A stretch of DNA of 64,000 bases from contig NZ_CP014692.1 of NCBI RefSeq assembly GCF_002005445.1, positions 3,661,038 to 3,725,037 on the forward strand, given 5' to 3'. How positions within the stretch are numbered: the first letter of the stretch is position 1; each line of letters starts with the position of its first letter. Under the pieces are notes generated by a model, which was not told the origin of the DNA, did no database searches, and saw nothing but the letters and a program-made list of their open reading frames with translations. Shown here one piece after another: positions 35,091 through 44,255 of this stretch. The DNA comes from Acetobacter aceti (GTDB lineage Bacteria; Pseudomonadota; Alphaproteobacteria; Acetobacterales; Acetobacteraceae). The position numbers and the translations under genes were made by a program.

Positions 35091-37070
35091 ATGAGCCCCG
35101 AACTTGGTCGTTTTGCGCTGGCGCTGGCCTGCGTGTTCGCGCTGGCGCAGGCCATTCTGCCGGTGATGGGCGCCCGCAAGCGTGACCGGCGTCTGATGGC
35201 GCTCGCACCCGGTCTGGCGCTGGGGCAGCTCATCGCGCTGGTCGCCTCCTTTCTCTGCCTTGTGAACGCGGCGATCACCAACGACTTCTCGGTGGCGAAC
35301 ATCCTTGAGAACAGTTCGGTGACCAAACCGCTGCTCTACAAGATCACCGGTGTCTGGGGGAATCACGAAGGATCAATCCTGCTCTGGGCGCTGATCCTTG
35401 GCATCTGCGGCGCGGCGGTGGCGGCGTTTGGCCGCAACCTGCCATCGGCCCTGCGGGCGCGGGTGATCGGTGTGCTGGGCGGAGTAGCGGCCGGGTTCGA
35501 ACTGTTCTGCCTGACGACCTCCGATCCATTCGACCGGGTCTGGCCTGCGCCGCTCGACGGGCAAGGCATGAATCCGCTGTTGCAGGACCCCGGCCTCGCG
35601 TTCCATCCGCCGATTCTCTACACGGGCTATGTCGGATTCGCCGTGCCGTTCGCTTTCGCCATCGCGGCGCTCATGGAAGGGCGCGTCGATGCGGCGTGGG
35701 GTCGGTGGGTGCGCCCTTGGGCCGTGGCGGCCTGGTGCTTCCTGACCTGCGGCATCGCGCTCGGGTCATGGTGGTCCTATTATGTGCTCGGCTGGGGCGG
35801 CTACTGGTTCTGGGACCCGGTGGAGAACGCCTCGCTGATCCCGTGGCTGTCCGGCACGGCGCTGATGCATTCCGCCATCGTGGTCGAGAAGCGCGAGGCG
35901 CTGAAGATCTGGACCGTCCTGCTGGCGATCGGCACCTTTTCCTTCTCGCTTTCCGGCACGTTTCTGGTGCGGTCGGGTATTCTCAACTCGGTCCATGCTT
36001 TTGCGCAGGACCCGGCGCGCGGCATCTTTATTCTTGCCCTGCTGGGACTGGTCATCGGTGGGTCGCTGGCGCTCTTCGCATGGCGCGCGCCCTCGCTGAC
36101 GGCCGGCGGCCTGTTCGCCCCCGTCTCGCGTGAAGGCTCACTGGTGCTGAACAACATCCTGCTCTGCTCGATCTGCGCCGTGGTGCTGACCGGCACGATG
36201 TATCCGCCCTTCATGTCGCTGCTGTTCGGCAGGACGATCTCGGTGGGCAAGCCGTTTTTTGATGCGGCGACCATTCCTCTCGCCATTCCGCTGTTCATTT
36301 TCATGGGTTTCGGGCCGATGCTGCCATGGAAGCGGGCGCAGCTCTGGCCAGTCCTCAAGCGCCTCTGGGTGGCGGCTCTGGCCACGCTGGCGGCGTTCGC
36401 CGTGACGGTGATCGGCCTGTCGGGCGTGCTGCCCATTCTGTGCGCGACGATGGCGGTGTGGATCATCGGTTCAAGCCTGACGGATATTGCCGGTCGTCTG
36501 GCGTTGTTCCGGGTGTCATTGGCGCAGAGCCTCCAGCGGGCGAAATCCCTGCCGCGCTCCGCGTTCGGCGCGGCGCTGGCGCATATCGGTGTCGGCGTGA
36601 GCGTGCTGGGGCTGGCGGTCATGTCGCAGGCCCAGCACAGGATTGTCGAAGTGCATGTCGGTCAGAAGGAAGAACTCGCCGGCTATGAATGGACCCTGAC
36701 GGATGTGCGGACGGTGCCGGGACCGAACTACATGGCCATGGTGGCGACCATCGAGATCCGTCACAACGGGCATCTGGTGACGGTCATGCATCCGTCCAAG
36801 CGCAGTTTCAATGCGCAGAACCAGACGACGACCGAAGTGTCGATCCATACCAATGGCCTGTCCGATCTGTATGGTGTGATCGGCGACAAACATGGACCGG
36901 AGAGCAATCCGACCTATGTCCTGCGCCTGCATTACAATCCGCTGGCGCCGTGGATGTGGTTCGGAGCGCTGATCATGGCGATGGGCGGGGCGCTGTCCCT
37001 GTCCGATCGTCGCATGCGCGTGGGCGCTCCAAGACGGGCTCCGGTCCCGGATGTGGTGGCAGCAGAATGA
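35091..37070 (+). CDS. ccmF: Cytochrome c maturation heme lyase subunit CcmF
   Basis: This 659-residue protein has about fourteen membrane helices and the tryptophan-rich heme-binding segment WGGYWFWDPVENASLIPWL near residue 235. It also has GVWGNHEGSILLWALIL, a conserved early loop. It joins heme to the CXXCH motifs of apocytochromes c together with CcmH. Its stop overlaps the ccmG start by four bases. Length is typical. Confidence 0.96.
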   Translation: MSPELGRFALALACVFALAQAILPVMGARKRDRRLMALAPGLALGQLIALVASFLCLVNAAITNDFSVANILENSSVTKPLLYKITGVWGNHEGSILLWALILGICGAAVAAFGRNLPSALRARVIGVLGGVAAGFELFCLTTSDPFDRVWPAPLDGQGMNPLLQDPGLAFHPPILYTGYVGFAVPFAFAIAALMEGRVDAAWGRWVRPWAVAAWCFLTCGIALGSWWSYYVLGWGGYWFWDPVENASLIPWLSGTALMHSAIVVEKREALKIWTVLLAIGTFSFSLSGTFLVRSGILNSVHAFAQDPARGIFILALLGLVIGGSLALFAWRAPSLTAGGLFAPVSREGSLVLNNILLCSICAVVLTGTMYPPFMSLLFGRTISVGKPFFDAATIPLAIPLFIFMGFGPMLPWKRAQLWPVLKRLWVAALATLAAFAVTVIGLSGVLPILCATMAVWIIGSSLTDIAGRLALFRVSLAQSLQRAKSLPRSAFGAALAHIGVGVSVLGLAVMSQAQHRIVEVHVGQKEELAGYEWTLTDVRTVPGPNYMAMVATIEIRHNGHLVTVMHPSKRSFNAQNQTTTEVSIHTNGLSDLYGVIGDKHGPESNPTYVLRLHYNPLAPWMWFGALIMAMGGALSLSDRRMRVGAPRRAPVPDVVAAE

Positions 37071-37660
37071 GCAATGAACAGACTTCCCCTGATGGCCAGA
37101 GTGCTGTCACCCGCCGTCGTCTCCTGCTTGGCGTTCCGCTGCTGGGTGGGGCAGGAATCTGTGGCGTGGCGTTCTGGAAAATGCTGTCCGGGATGCAGAC
37201 CGGCTCGTTCAACCCGCACGACATCAATGCGCCTGCGACCGGGCGTCCGGTTCCTGACTTCACGCTGCCGGACCAGACGCCAGGCACGGGGTTTGCGACG
37301 GCTGATCTGAAGGCGCTGACCAGACCGGTTCTGATCAATTTCTTCGCCTCATGGTGTATCCCCTGCATCGCGGAGATGGAGGCGCTTCTCGCGCTTCAGA
37401 AACAGTTGCCGATCTGGGGCGTGGCCTACAAGGACAAGCCGGAGAACGCCGCTGGTCTGCTGAAACATGCTGGCAACCCCTACACCCGTATCGGCAGCGA
37501 CCGGGAGGGGCGAGTGGCCATCGACTGGGGTGTTTCCGGGGTGCCCGAAAGCTTCCTGATCGCGCCCGGCGGTATGATCGTCTGGCATAGCGCGGCAGGA
37601 CTCGATAGCCCGGAAGTGCGTGACGGCCTGAAGAACGCGCTGAAGGCTGTGAGCGGATGA
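37067..37660 (+). CDS. ccmG: Thiol:disulfide interchange protein CcmG/DsbE
   Basis: This 197-residue periplasmic thioredoxin has a membrane anchor (RRLLLGVPLLGGAGICGVAF) and a thioredoxin fold with the redox motif WCIPC at about residues 94-98, in FFASWCIPCIAEM. The GVSGVPESFLI segment carries the cis-proline. It keeps apocytochrome cysteines reduced for heme attachment. It overlaps ccmF and ccmH by four bases. Confidence 0.95.
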   Translation: MSNEQTSPDGQSAVTRRRLLLGVPLLGGAGICGVAFWKMLSGMQTGSFNPHDINAPATGRPVPDFTLPDQTPGTGFATADLKALTRPVLINFFASWCIPCIAEMEALLALQKQLPIWGVAYKDKPENAAGLLKHAGNPYTRIGSDREGRVAIDWGVSGVPESFLIAPGGMIVWHSAAGLDSPEVRDGLKNALKAVSG

Positions 37661-38142
37661 GAACACTGTTCCGTGGAAAGCAAATGTTCAGGCTGAAGGC
37701 GGCTCTGCTGCTGGTCTGCCTGTCCGCGCCTGTCATGGCGTGGGCGGTCGATGATCCGTCCGAGATGCTGCCTGATCCGAAGCAGGAACGGCAGGCCGAG
37801 GCGATCGGGGCGCAGCTCCGCTGTCTGGTGTGTCAGAACGAGTCGATCGAGGACAGCAGCGCTGGTCTGGCGCGGGATCTCCGCAAGGTGGTGCGCGAGC
37901 ATGTCGCCAGGGGTGAGAGCAGCCAGCAGGTCATCGACTGGATGGTGGCGCGGTATGGCAACTTCATCCGTCTCAGCCCACCGGTGACGATCGCCACGCT
38001 GCTCCTCTGGGGCATGCCGGTTCTGGCGTTACTGATCGGGATCGTGTCCGCCATCATGATTTTCCACCGACGCACGGCGATGCCGACTCCGCTGACTGAA
38101 GCCGAACAGGCTCGTCTCAGGGAACTTGCCGATGACCGGTAA
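37657..38142 (+). CDS. ccmH: Cytochrome c maturation protein CcmH
   Basis: This 161-residue protein has a signal peptide and the thiol motif LRCLVCQN near residue 54, followed by a C-terminal membrane helix (TLLLWGMPVLALLIGIVSAI). It is the short form, with the CcmI part encoded separately downstream. It reduces the apocytochrome and works with CcmF. An in-frame ATG at 37684 starts directly at the signal peptide and may be the true start. Confidence 0.92.
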   Translation: MRTLFRGKQMFRLKAALLLVCLSAPVMAWAVDDPSEMLPDPKQERQAEAIGAQLRCLVCQNESIEDSSAGLARDLRKVVREHVARGESSQQVIDWMVARYGNFIRLSPPVTIATLLLWGMPVLALLIGIVSAIMIFHRRTAMPTPLTEAEQARLRELADDR

Positions 38143-38175
38143 TGTTTCTTCTGCCTTTTGCCCCGGGTGTGACTT

Positions 38176-38904
38176 ATGATCTGGCTCAGCATTGCTCTTC
38201 TGAGTGCGATAACCCTTTTGCCCGCAGGCTTTACGCTCTGGCGTCGGGCAGCGGCCCGGGACGAACGCAGCACGGCGCTGGCGCTCCACGAAGCGCAGCT
38301 GATCGAACTCGACCGTGACCTTGATATCGGCATGATCGCGCCATCCGAGCACGGCATCGCCCAGCTTGAGATCCAGCGACGGATTCTGGTCGCGGACCGG
38401 GCGCCTGCGAGCATGGTGGATCGATCGGCGCGTGCGAAAATCCTGCTGGCGCTGGCGCTGATCCCGCTAGTGGCGGCTGGCCTCTACGGAATCGGGGGGC
38501 ATCCGGGATTTCCGGCCCAGCCCCTGCAGCCACGTCTGGAAGCGCTTGCCGCGCGTGACATGCGGGCAAGCAAGGTGATCGATCAGCTCAGGGATGCCCT
38601 GTCGAAAATGTCGATGACTGATCCACAGCTTCGGCAGGGATACATCCTGCTTGGACAGGCCGAGGCGTCGCGGGGGCATGATCAGGCTTCCATGGACGCA
38701 TGGCGCAAGGCGTTGGGGCTCAGGTTCGAGCCGGATCTGGCGATCGAGCTGGCGGAAGAGCAGGTCCGGACCGAAAAGCGGATCAGTGCGGACAGTCTGG
38801 CTCTTTATCGGCAGGCGCTGGATGCCGCGCCGAAAGACGCGCCGTGGCGGCAGGCTGTGGAGCAGCGGATTGCGCAGGGTGAACATGAACAGGAACAACC
38901 CTGA
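38176..38904 (+). CDS. ccmI: Cytochrome c maturation protein CcmI (TPR protein)
   Basis: This 242-residue protein has two membrane helices, at the N-terminus (IWLSIALLSAITLLPAGFTL) and near residues 96-112. The periplasmic C-terminal part with helical repeat-like units (RQGYILLGQAEASRGHDQAS) resembles a TPR. It has the ELDRDLDIGMI segment usual in CcmI. It should bind apocytochrome c and deliver it to CcmH/F. It starts 33 bases after ccmH and is the last ccm gene. Confidence 0.85.
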   Translation: MIWLSIALLSAITLLPAGFTLWRRAAARDERSTALALHEAQLIELDRDLDIGMIAPSEHGIAQLEIQRRILVADRAPASMVDRSARAKILLALALIPLVAAGLYGIGGHPGFPAQPLQPRLEALAARDMRASKVIDQLRDALSKMSMTDPQLRQGYILLGQAEASRGHDQASMDAWRKALGLRFEPDLAIELAEEQVRTEKRISADSLALYRQALDAAPKDAPWRQAVEQRIAQGEHEQEQP

Positions 38905-39151
38905 CTCGCTCGCCTGGCCTTCTTTTTCATACGCCATTTCATGTCACAAAAGAGTGCCGTTTTTTTTTGAGAGACGGTCTGTGCCAGAGAGAAAACGCTT
39001 TGGTTACAGGAGTGTAAGCTTTTGCATTCTTGTGGCCTGCGCCGTTTTGCGTGCAGTCTGCGCCTCCTTTCTGGCAAGAGATATGATGTCTTGTTCTTGA
39101 TCCAGACAATTTTGGCCTTTATGTGGCGATAATCTTTGGAAGCCCGGGTTG

Positions 39152-40363
39152 ATGGACCAGACAGTCATTCCCTCTGCGGTTGAACACACACGTGCCGTAT
39201 TCCCTGAAGGGTTGGCGCTTGATTGTGGAACTGTGCTTGCGCCGGTCGAGATTGCCTACCGGACGTATGGCGCCCTGTCTCCTGAACGGAACAACGCGAT
39301 TCTTATCTGCCATGCCCTGACGGGGGATCAGTATGTGGCGGAAACCCAGCCGGTGACGGGAAAGCCCGGATGGTGGGGGCGGATGGTCGGGCCGGGCAAG
39401 CCGATCGATACAGACAAGTTTTTCGTCATCTGCTCGAATGTGCTTGGCGGCTGCATGGGATCGACGGGTCCACGCTCCCTTCGCACGGTGACCGCCGGAA
39501 ATGGTGAGAGCCGCGAGGAGCCGTGGGGGACTGACTTTCCCCCCATCACTATCCGGGACATGGTGCGGGCGCAGCGGCTGCTGGTAAAGCAGTTCGGGAT
39601 AGACAGGCTTTTTGCGGTTGTCGGCGGCTCGATGGGCGGGATGCAGGTTCTTGAATGGGCGGCGACCTATCCGGATATGGTCTTCGCAGCCGTGCCGATC
39701 GCCACGGCGCCTTTTCACTCCGCCCAGAACATCGCGTTCAACGAAGTCAGTCGGCAGGCGATTTTCGCCGATCCGGACTGGCACGGAGGGCGCTACTGGG
39801 AAACCGACGCCATTCCGGCCCGTGGGCTGGGAGTGGCGAGGATGATGGCGCACATCACCTATCTTTCCGAGGAAGCTCTGACCCGGAAATTCGGACGGCG
39901 GGTCCGTCGATGTGATGAGCCGACCACAGGCGGGAACACGCCCGGCGCATTGTCAACATTTGGTGAGATTTTCGAGGTCGAATCCTATCTGCGCCATCAG
40001 GGATCTTCTTTTGTTCGTCGTTTCGATGCGAACTCCTATCTCACCATCACCAGAGCAATGGACTGGATGGATCTCGGGATGGAGCATGACGGAGACTGCG
40101 CCGGGCCGTTCAGGGAAACCAGAACCCGCTTCTGCGTCATCTGCTTCTCCTCGGACTGGCTGTTTCCGACATCCCAGTCGCGGATCATTGTGCAGGCTCT
40201 GACGCGGGCGGCGGCGAATGTGTCTTTTGTCGAGATCGAGAGCGACAAGGGACACGATGCGTTCCTTCTCGATGAGCCGGATTTCGATCGTACGATCCAG
40301 GGGTTCCTGAGTGGGGCGGCGGAACATGCCGGGCTCTTTCGCCAGACGTCGAAAGGGCTCTGA
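39152..40363 (+). CDS. metX: Homoserine O-acetyltransferase
   Basis: This 403-residue alpha/beta-hydrolase-fold enzyme transfers an acetyl group to homoserine in methionine synthesis. The nucleophile is S160 in [15 protein letters not shown]. The [11 protein letters not shown] segment, the aspartate in [11 protein letters not shown] and the histidine in [11 protein letters not shown] complete the expected pattern. ATG at 39152 follows a TTG three bases upstream; GGAAG is the likely ribosome-binding site. It overlaps nothing but is followed at once by metW, so the two form a unit. No SAM riboswitch was recognised upstream. Confidence 0.95.
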   Translation: MDQTVIPSAVEHTRAVFPEGLALDCGTVLAPVEIAYRTYGALSPERNNAILICHALTGDQYVAETQPVTGKPGWWGRMVGPGKPIDTDKFFVICSNVLGGCMGSTGPRSLRTVTAGNGESREEPWGTDFPPITIRDMVRAQRLLVKQFGIDRLFAVVGGSMGGMQVLEWAATYPDMVFAAVPIATAPFHSAQNIAFNEVSRQAIFADPDWHGGRYWETDAIPARGLGVARMMAHITYLSEEALTRKFGRRVRRCDEPTTGGNTPGALSTFGEIFEVESYLRHQGSSFVRRFDANSYLTITRAMDWMDLGMEHDGDCAGPFRETRTRFCVICFSSDWLFPTSQSRIIVQALTRAAANVSFVEIESDKGHDAFLLDEPDFDRTIQGFLSGAAEHAGLFRQTSKGL

Positions 40364-40364
40364 G

Positions 40365-40967
40365 ATGCGTCTGGATCAGCGTCTGATTGCAAAGATGATT
40401 ACGCCCGGCACACGGGTTCTGGATATCGGAAGTGGTGACGGCACCCTGATCGATCATCTTTTCCGTACGCGCGGATGTGACGCGCGTGGCATCGAGATCG
40501 ATATGGGTGAGGTCACGCGTTCTGTTGCGCATGGCCTGCCCGTGGTGCACGGAGATGCCGATCACGATCTGGCGCATTATCCCGATGACAGCTTCGATTA
40601 TATCGTGCTGCAGCGTACCTTGCAGGCGGTGGAGCGGCCCCGCGAGGTATTGCGGCAGATGCTCAGGATCGGGCGATACGCCATCGTGTCTTTTCCTAAT
40701 TTCGGCCACTGGGAAATGCGTCTGAAGCTCCTGCTTGGCGGTCGGATGCCGAACACGGCTGTCTGGCACACGCCATGGTACGCAACGCCAAACATTCATC
40801 CGTGCACAATCAGGGATTTTCTCGCGCTCTGTGACGAGGATGGTTATCGCGTGCATGAGTGGATGGCGATTGATGAAGAGGGGGATCGCGCTCCCTGGCG
40901 TCGGTCGATCCGCCTTGCAAATCTTTTTGGAGAGCAGGCGCTTTTTCGTCTCGGCAAGGGTCGTTGA
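40365..40967 (+). CDS. metW: Methionine biosynthesis protein MetW
   Basis: This 200-residue SAM-dependent methyltransferase-fold protein has the binding loop VLDIGSGDGTL at residues 18-28 and the FDYIVLQRTLQA segment. MetW partners with MetX in alphaproteobacteria and its gene follows metX here with one base between stop and start. It is thought to support homoserine acetylation. Its last codons overlap the next gene by four bases. Confidence 0.95.
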   Translation: MRLDQRLIAKMITPGTRVLDIGSGDGTLIDHLFRTRGCDARGIEIDMGEVTRSVAHGLPVVHGDADHDLAHYPDDSFDYIVLQRTLQAVERPREVLRQMLRIGRYAIVSFPNFGHWEMRLKLLLGGRMPNTAVWHTPWYATPNIHPCTIRDFLALCDEDGYRVHEWMAIDEEGDRAPWRRSIRLANLFGEQALFRLGKGR

Positions 40968-41866
40968 CCAAGAGGGTAACGCTTCTGGTCGCGATGGATG
41001 CCGGGGCGACCAAGACAGTCTTGCGCCTTGCGACGTCTTCCGGAGAAGTGCTTGGCGAGGGACGTGGCGGGCCTGGCAACGTAGCAACTTCCGTTGAACA
41101 GGCGGCAAAATCCATGGAGACTGCGTTGCTGGATGCAATGCGGGCTGCTGGCCTTGCGGACAATGTCTTGCGTGATGGAACGGTTAAATGGATTGCCGCC
41201 GCGGGCGCTGCTGGTGCGGAAGTGGCGGGACGACCGGAAAGACTGAAAGAAATTCTTTCATATCTAACGATTTTTGACGTTCGGACAGATGCCTATACCT
41301 CGTGCCTTGGAGCGCATGGCGGCAGGGATGGCGCGATTGTCGCCATAGGTACAGGCAGTGTTGGTTATGCGCTCTGTGGTGATCGTAACCATCGTGTCGG
41401 AGGGTGGGGTTTTCCGCAGGGGGATGAGGGAGGAGGCGCGCAGATCGGCCTTGCGGCTGTTCGACACATGCTTGCTGCATCTGACGGCCGGTTAAGGAAA
41501 ACCGATCTTTCTGTTTCTGTAAGGCATTATCTGGAGGAACGGGGAGTGGACCCCATGACCTGGAGTGTTGGGGCGTCCGCGACGGACTTTGCCACCCTTG
41601 CGCCGCTCGTTTTGCGGAATGCGAAAAACGGGTGTGATGCTGCTGTGAAACTTCTCGAAAATGCCGGGCAGGATATTGCTGCGCTTGTGGATGCCCTGTT
41701 GAAGGAAGATGGTTTTTCAGAGTTGCGGGTTGCTTTTTCGGGCAGCCTTGCGTCGGAAATTTTGCCTTGGTGCCCTCGGAGTGTCAGAGATAACGTCGTG
41801 TTATCTCAGGGAACATCCCTTGATGGCGCGATGATGCTTGCTCTGGAAAAAGCATGTGCGACGTAA
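40964..41866 (+). CDS. BadF/BadG-type ATPase, probable N-acetylglucosamine kinase
   Basis: This 300-residue protein belongs to the ASKHA family. The phosphate-1 loop VAMDAGATKTVLR and the second phosphate loop IVAIGTGSVGYAL are visible, followed by GGWGFPQGDEGGGAQIG. This set matches GlcNAc/glucosamine kinases of the BadF family. The TTG start at 40964 overlaps the metW stop by four bases, which indicates translational coupling; an ATG at 40994 is possible. It may phosphorylate GlcNAc from cell-wall turnover and so feed NagA, but the link with methionine genes is unexplained. Confidence 0.8.
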   Translation: MTKRVTLLVAMDAGATKTVLRLATSSGEVLGEGRGGPGNVATSVEQAAKSMETALLDAMRAAGLADNVLRDGTVKWIAAAGAAGAEVAGRPERLKEILSYLTIFDVRTDAYTSCLGAHGGRDGAIVAIGTGSVGYALCGDRNHRVGGWGFPQGDEGGGAQIGLAAVRHMLAASDGRLRKTDLSVSVRHYLEERGVDPMTWSVGASATDFATLAPLVLRNAKNGCDAAVKLLENAGQDIAALVDALLKEDGFSELRVAFSGSLASEILPWCPRSVRDNVVLSQGTSLDGAMMLALEKACAT

Positions 41867-42225
41867 GGGAGATGGTTTTTCCAATTTTCTGTTGTGACAG
41901 ACATTTTCTCCGGGTGAATGAAATCTGCAAATATGTATGTGTTTCGAAGTGTGAATCGATATCTCTCGCTTGAGTTGCGATGAAAAATGATGTAGAAGTC
42001 GTACAGTTTCTGTGAACGGTTTGTTAAAAAGCCGTGCAATCAGTTTCATATAAAATGTTTATATATCTCCAGATAACAGTGCGATGATGGCGACGGACTT
42101 CGAAGGAAGAGCTGTTGCATGATCGGCGGTTGATGGATCAGGAAATCGTCATGCAGGATCTGTCGCGAGGCAGAGGCTGCATGAAGCTTTTACCCCTGTG
42201 GTATTCCGAGAGGTGTCTTCGCTCA
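41867..42225. other. AT-rich leader region of the DEAD-box helicase gene
   Basis: No gene is seen. A 7+3+7 palindrome lies at 42048-42064 (ATATAAA, ATG, TTTATAT). An ACGG/CCGT hairpin lies just upstream. Helicase genes of this type often have long leaders that control expression at low temperature; that role is inferred. Confidence 0.4.
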
Positions 42226-43521
42226 ATGACCACGTTTGCCGACCTGCAGCTTGCCGAACCCCTGTTGCGGGCTCTTACCGAAGAAGGCTATTCGGAGCCG
42301 ACGCCTATTCAGGCGCAATCCATTCCCTATCTTCTGGCCGGGCGTGATCTGCTTGGCCTCGCGCAGACTGGAACGGGCAAGACTGCCGCATTCGCGTTGC
42401 CTATTCTCCAGCATCTTCTGACACACCGTCACGCTGCGCCGCCCAAGGGCGCCCGTGTTCTGGTGCTGGCTCCCACACGCGAACTGGCTTCCCAGATTGA
42501 CGAAAGCTTCAAGTCGTACGCACGTCATATGAAGCTGACACATGCCGTTATTTTCGGCGGCGTGGGGCAGGGACGTCAGGTCGAGGCGATGCGCCGTGGT
42601 GTTGACGTGCTGGTAGCGGCTCCGGGCCGTCTGCTTGACCTCATGGGGCAGGGTTTCATTGATCTGCGCGATCTCGAAATTCTGGTTCTGGATGAAGCCG
42701 ACCGGATGCTGGATATGGGCTTTGTCCGCGATATCAAGCGCATTGTCGCCTCTCTGCCCCGTGATCGCCAGACCCTGCTGTTCTCGGCCACCATGCCGAA
42801 CAGCATCACGGAGCTGGCAGGTGGCCTTCTGCGGGATCCTGCCAAGGTTGAGGTGACTCCTCCGTCAAGCACTGTGGACCGTATCCGTCAGGTTGTGATG
42901 TTTGTGGAGCCAGACCAGAAAAAGGATGCTCTTCTTCTGCTTCTGGAGTCACCCAAGGTTGTTCGGGCTGTTGTGTTCACGCTGATGAAGCATGAAGCCA
43001 ACAAGGTCTCCGAATTCCTGAATAAAAACGGCATCACAGCGGAAGCCATTCACGGCAACAAGTCGCAGGGCGCCCGTGAGAGAGCAATGAGTGGTTTCCG
43101 TTCAGGAGCTGTGAAGGTTCTGGTGGCGACCGACATCGCCGCTCGCGGTATCGATGTTGATGATGTCTCGCACGTCTTCAATTACGATCTGCCGAATATT
43201 CCGGAAAGTTATGTGCATCGTATCGGACGTACTGCGCGAGCAGGACGTGATGGCTGGGCGGTATCATTCTGCGATCCTGAACAGCGCGCCTGGCTGAAAG
43301 ATATTGAACGGACGATCGGGAAAAGCGTGCCTGTTGTCAGGGATCATCCTTATCATTCTGAAGCCGCGGAACATTCGACACAGCGTCCGCCTGTACTTGG
43401 CGGTGGTCGTGGTCGTGGTGGCGGCGGTCAGAACCGTGGTGGCCCCAGCCGTAATGGTGGCCGTAACGGCGGTGGCGGCAGCGGTGACCGTCGTCCCCGT
43501 GGCACACGCAGGGTTGCCTGA
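42226..43521 (+). CDS. DEAD-box ATP-dependent RNA helicase (RhlE type)
   Basis: This 431-residue helicase has the expected motifs in order: Q-motif with PTPIQAQSIP, Walker A AQTGTGKT (46-53), PTRELASQI, DEAD at about 156 (VLDEADRM), SAT (LLFSATMP), then ATDIAARGIDV and HRIGRTARAGR. The tail is rich in Gly and Arg (GGRGRGGGGQNRGG) and should bind RNA. It unwinds structured RNA in ribosome assembly or cold response. A longer open frame begins at 42115, but ATG at 42226 begins the family consensus. An intrinsic terminator follows. Confidence 0.9.
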   Translation: MTTFADLQLAEPLLRALTEEGYSEPTPIQAQSIPYLLAGRDLLGLAQTGTGKTAAFALPILQHLLTHRHAAPPKGARVLVLAPTRELASQIDESFKSYARHMKLTHAVIFGGVGQGRQVEAMRRGVDVLVAAPGRLLDLMGQGFIDLRDLEILVLDEADRMLDMGFVRDIKRIVASLPRDRQTLLFSATMPNSITELAGGLLRDPAKVEVTPPSSTVDRIRQVVMFVEPDQKKDALLLLLESPKVVRAVVFTLMKHEANKVSEFLNKNGITAEAIHGNKSQGARERAMSGFRSGAVKVLVATDIAARGIDVDDVSHVFNYDLPNIPESYVHRIGRTARAGRDGWAVSFCDPEQRAWLKDIERTIGKSVPVVRDHPYHSEAAEHSTQRPPVLGGGRGRGGGGQNRGGPSRNGGRNGGGGSGDRRPRGTRRVA

Positions 43522-43589
43522 TAAATCCCTGAGACAGAAGGCTGTCACCTGATTGTGTGAGAGCTTTGGGGTGGATGGTAAAATGTTGA

Positions 43590-43624
43590 AAGCCCTGAGT
43601 CTGAAAGGACTCAGGGCTTTTTTT
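43590..43624 (+). terminator. Intrinsic terminator of the helicase gene
   Basis: AAGCCCTGAGTC pairs with GACTCAGGGCTT around a six-base loop and runs into a T tract. Confidence 0.85.
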
Positions 43625-43727
43625 ATGTTCTTCTGAAGTACAATCGGCGATTTTTGTATCACGGGCCACGCTGCGTTATATGTCGCCTGACAAGGATTAT
43701 GATTTTATAAGGTATCGTAGCGGGGTC

Positions 43728-44210
43728 ATGAGCAGGGCAACACCGGCGAGCGCTTTCCTGAAGCGAAGCAGCATCTCATTCGAGATGCTCCAGTATGATT
43801 ACGATCCCTCTGTGACCAGGCTGGGCGTGCATGCGGCCGCAGCGGTCAATGAACCCGCCGAGCGGGTTTTCAAGACATTGATGGCTGAAGTTGACGGAAA
43901 ACCGGTTTGTGCGGTGATCCCGGTCGCGCAGGAACTGAGCCTCAAAAAACTGGCGACAGCGTCTGGTGGTAAAAGCGCGAAGCTCATGAAGCCTGCGGAT
44001 GCGGAACGTATCACCGGTTATAAGGTCGGGGGGATCAGCCCCTTTGGTGGACGGCGGAGTGTTCCGACTTTTCTTGCACAAGAAGCGTCGGAGCAACCGT
44101 ATATTCTGGTAAATGGTGGTGGACGGGGTCTGCAGGTCAGGCTGGCTGTGGCTGATGCGCTTGCGGCGATGGAGGGTCGCTTCGCTGATCTTGTGGCGCC
44201 GCGTGGGTAG
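43728..44210 (+). CDS. ybaK: Cys-tRNA(Pro)/Cys-tRNA(Cys) deacylase-like protein (YbaK/EbsC)
   Basis: This 160-residue protein has the YbaK fold: a start TPASAFLKRSSISFEMLQYDY, shown here in two parts with residues 4-19 conserved, then VFKTLMAEVDGKPVCAVIP and ELSLKKLATASGGKSAKLMK, with the conserved lysine that aligns with K46 of H. influenzae YbaK. It also has GYKVGGISPFG. It removes mis-charged cysteine from tRNA(Pro). ATG at 43728 is preferred to the upstream in-frame ATG at 43680 by family length. Confidence 0.93.
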   Translation: MSRATPASAFLKRSSISFEMLQYDYDPSVTRLGVHAAAAVNEPAERVFKTLMAEVDGKPVCAVIPVAQELSLKKLATASGGKSAKLMKPADAERITGYKVGGISPFGGRRSVPTFLAQEASEQPYILVNGGGRGLQVRLAVADALAAMEGRFADLVAPRG

Positions 44211-44255
44211 GTATCTTTCTTCGTGATTTGATGGGTTTTGTAATTTTATCGAAAT

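Noticed and set aside
34816..35094. 92-codon frame between ccmE and ccmF
   Set aside because: It crosses a repeat-like block and translates to arginine- and serine-rich text without a fold.
38905..39151. SAM-responsive riboswitch upstream of metX
   Set aside because: Alphaproteobacterial metX/metA genes can have one, but the conserved elements such as GCTAAAG were not seen here.
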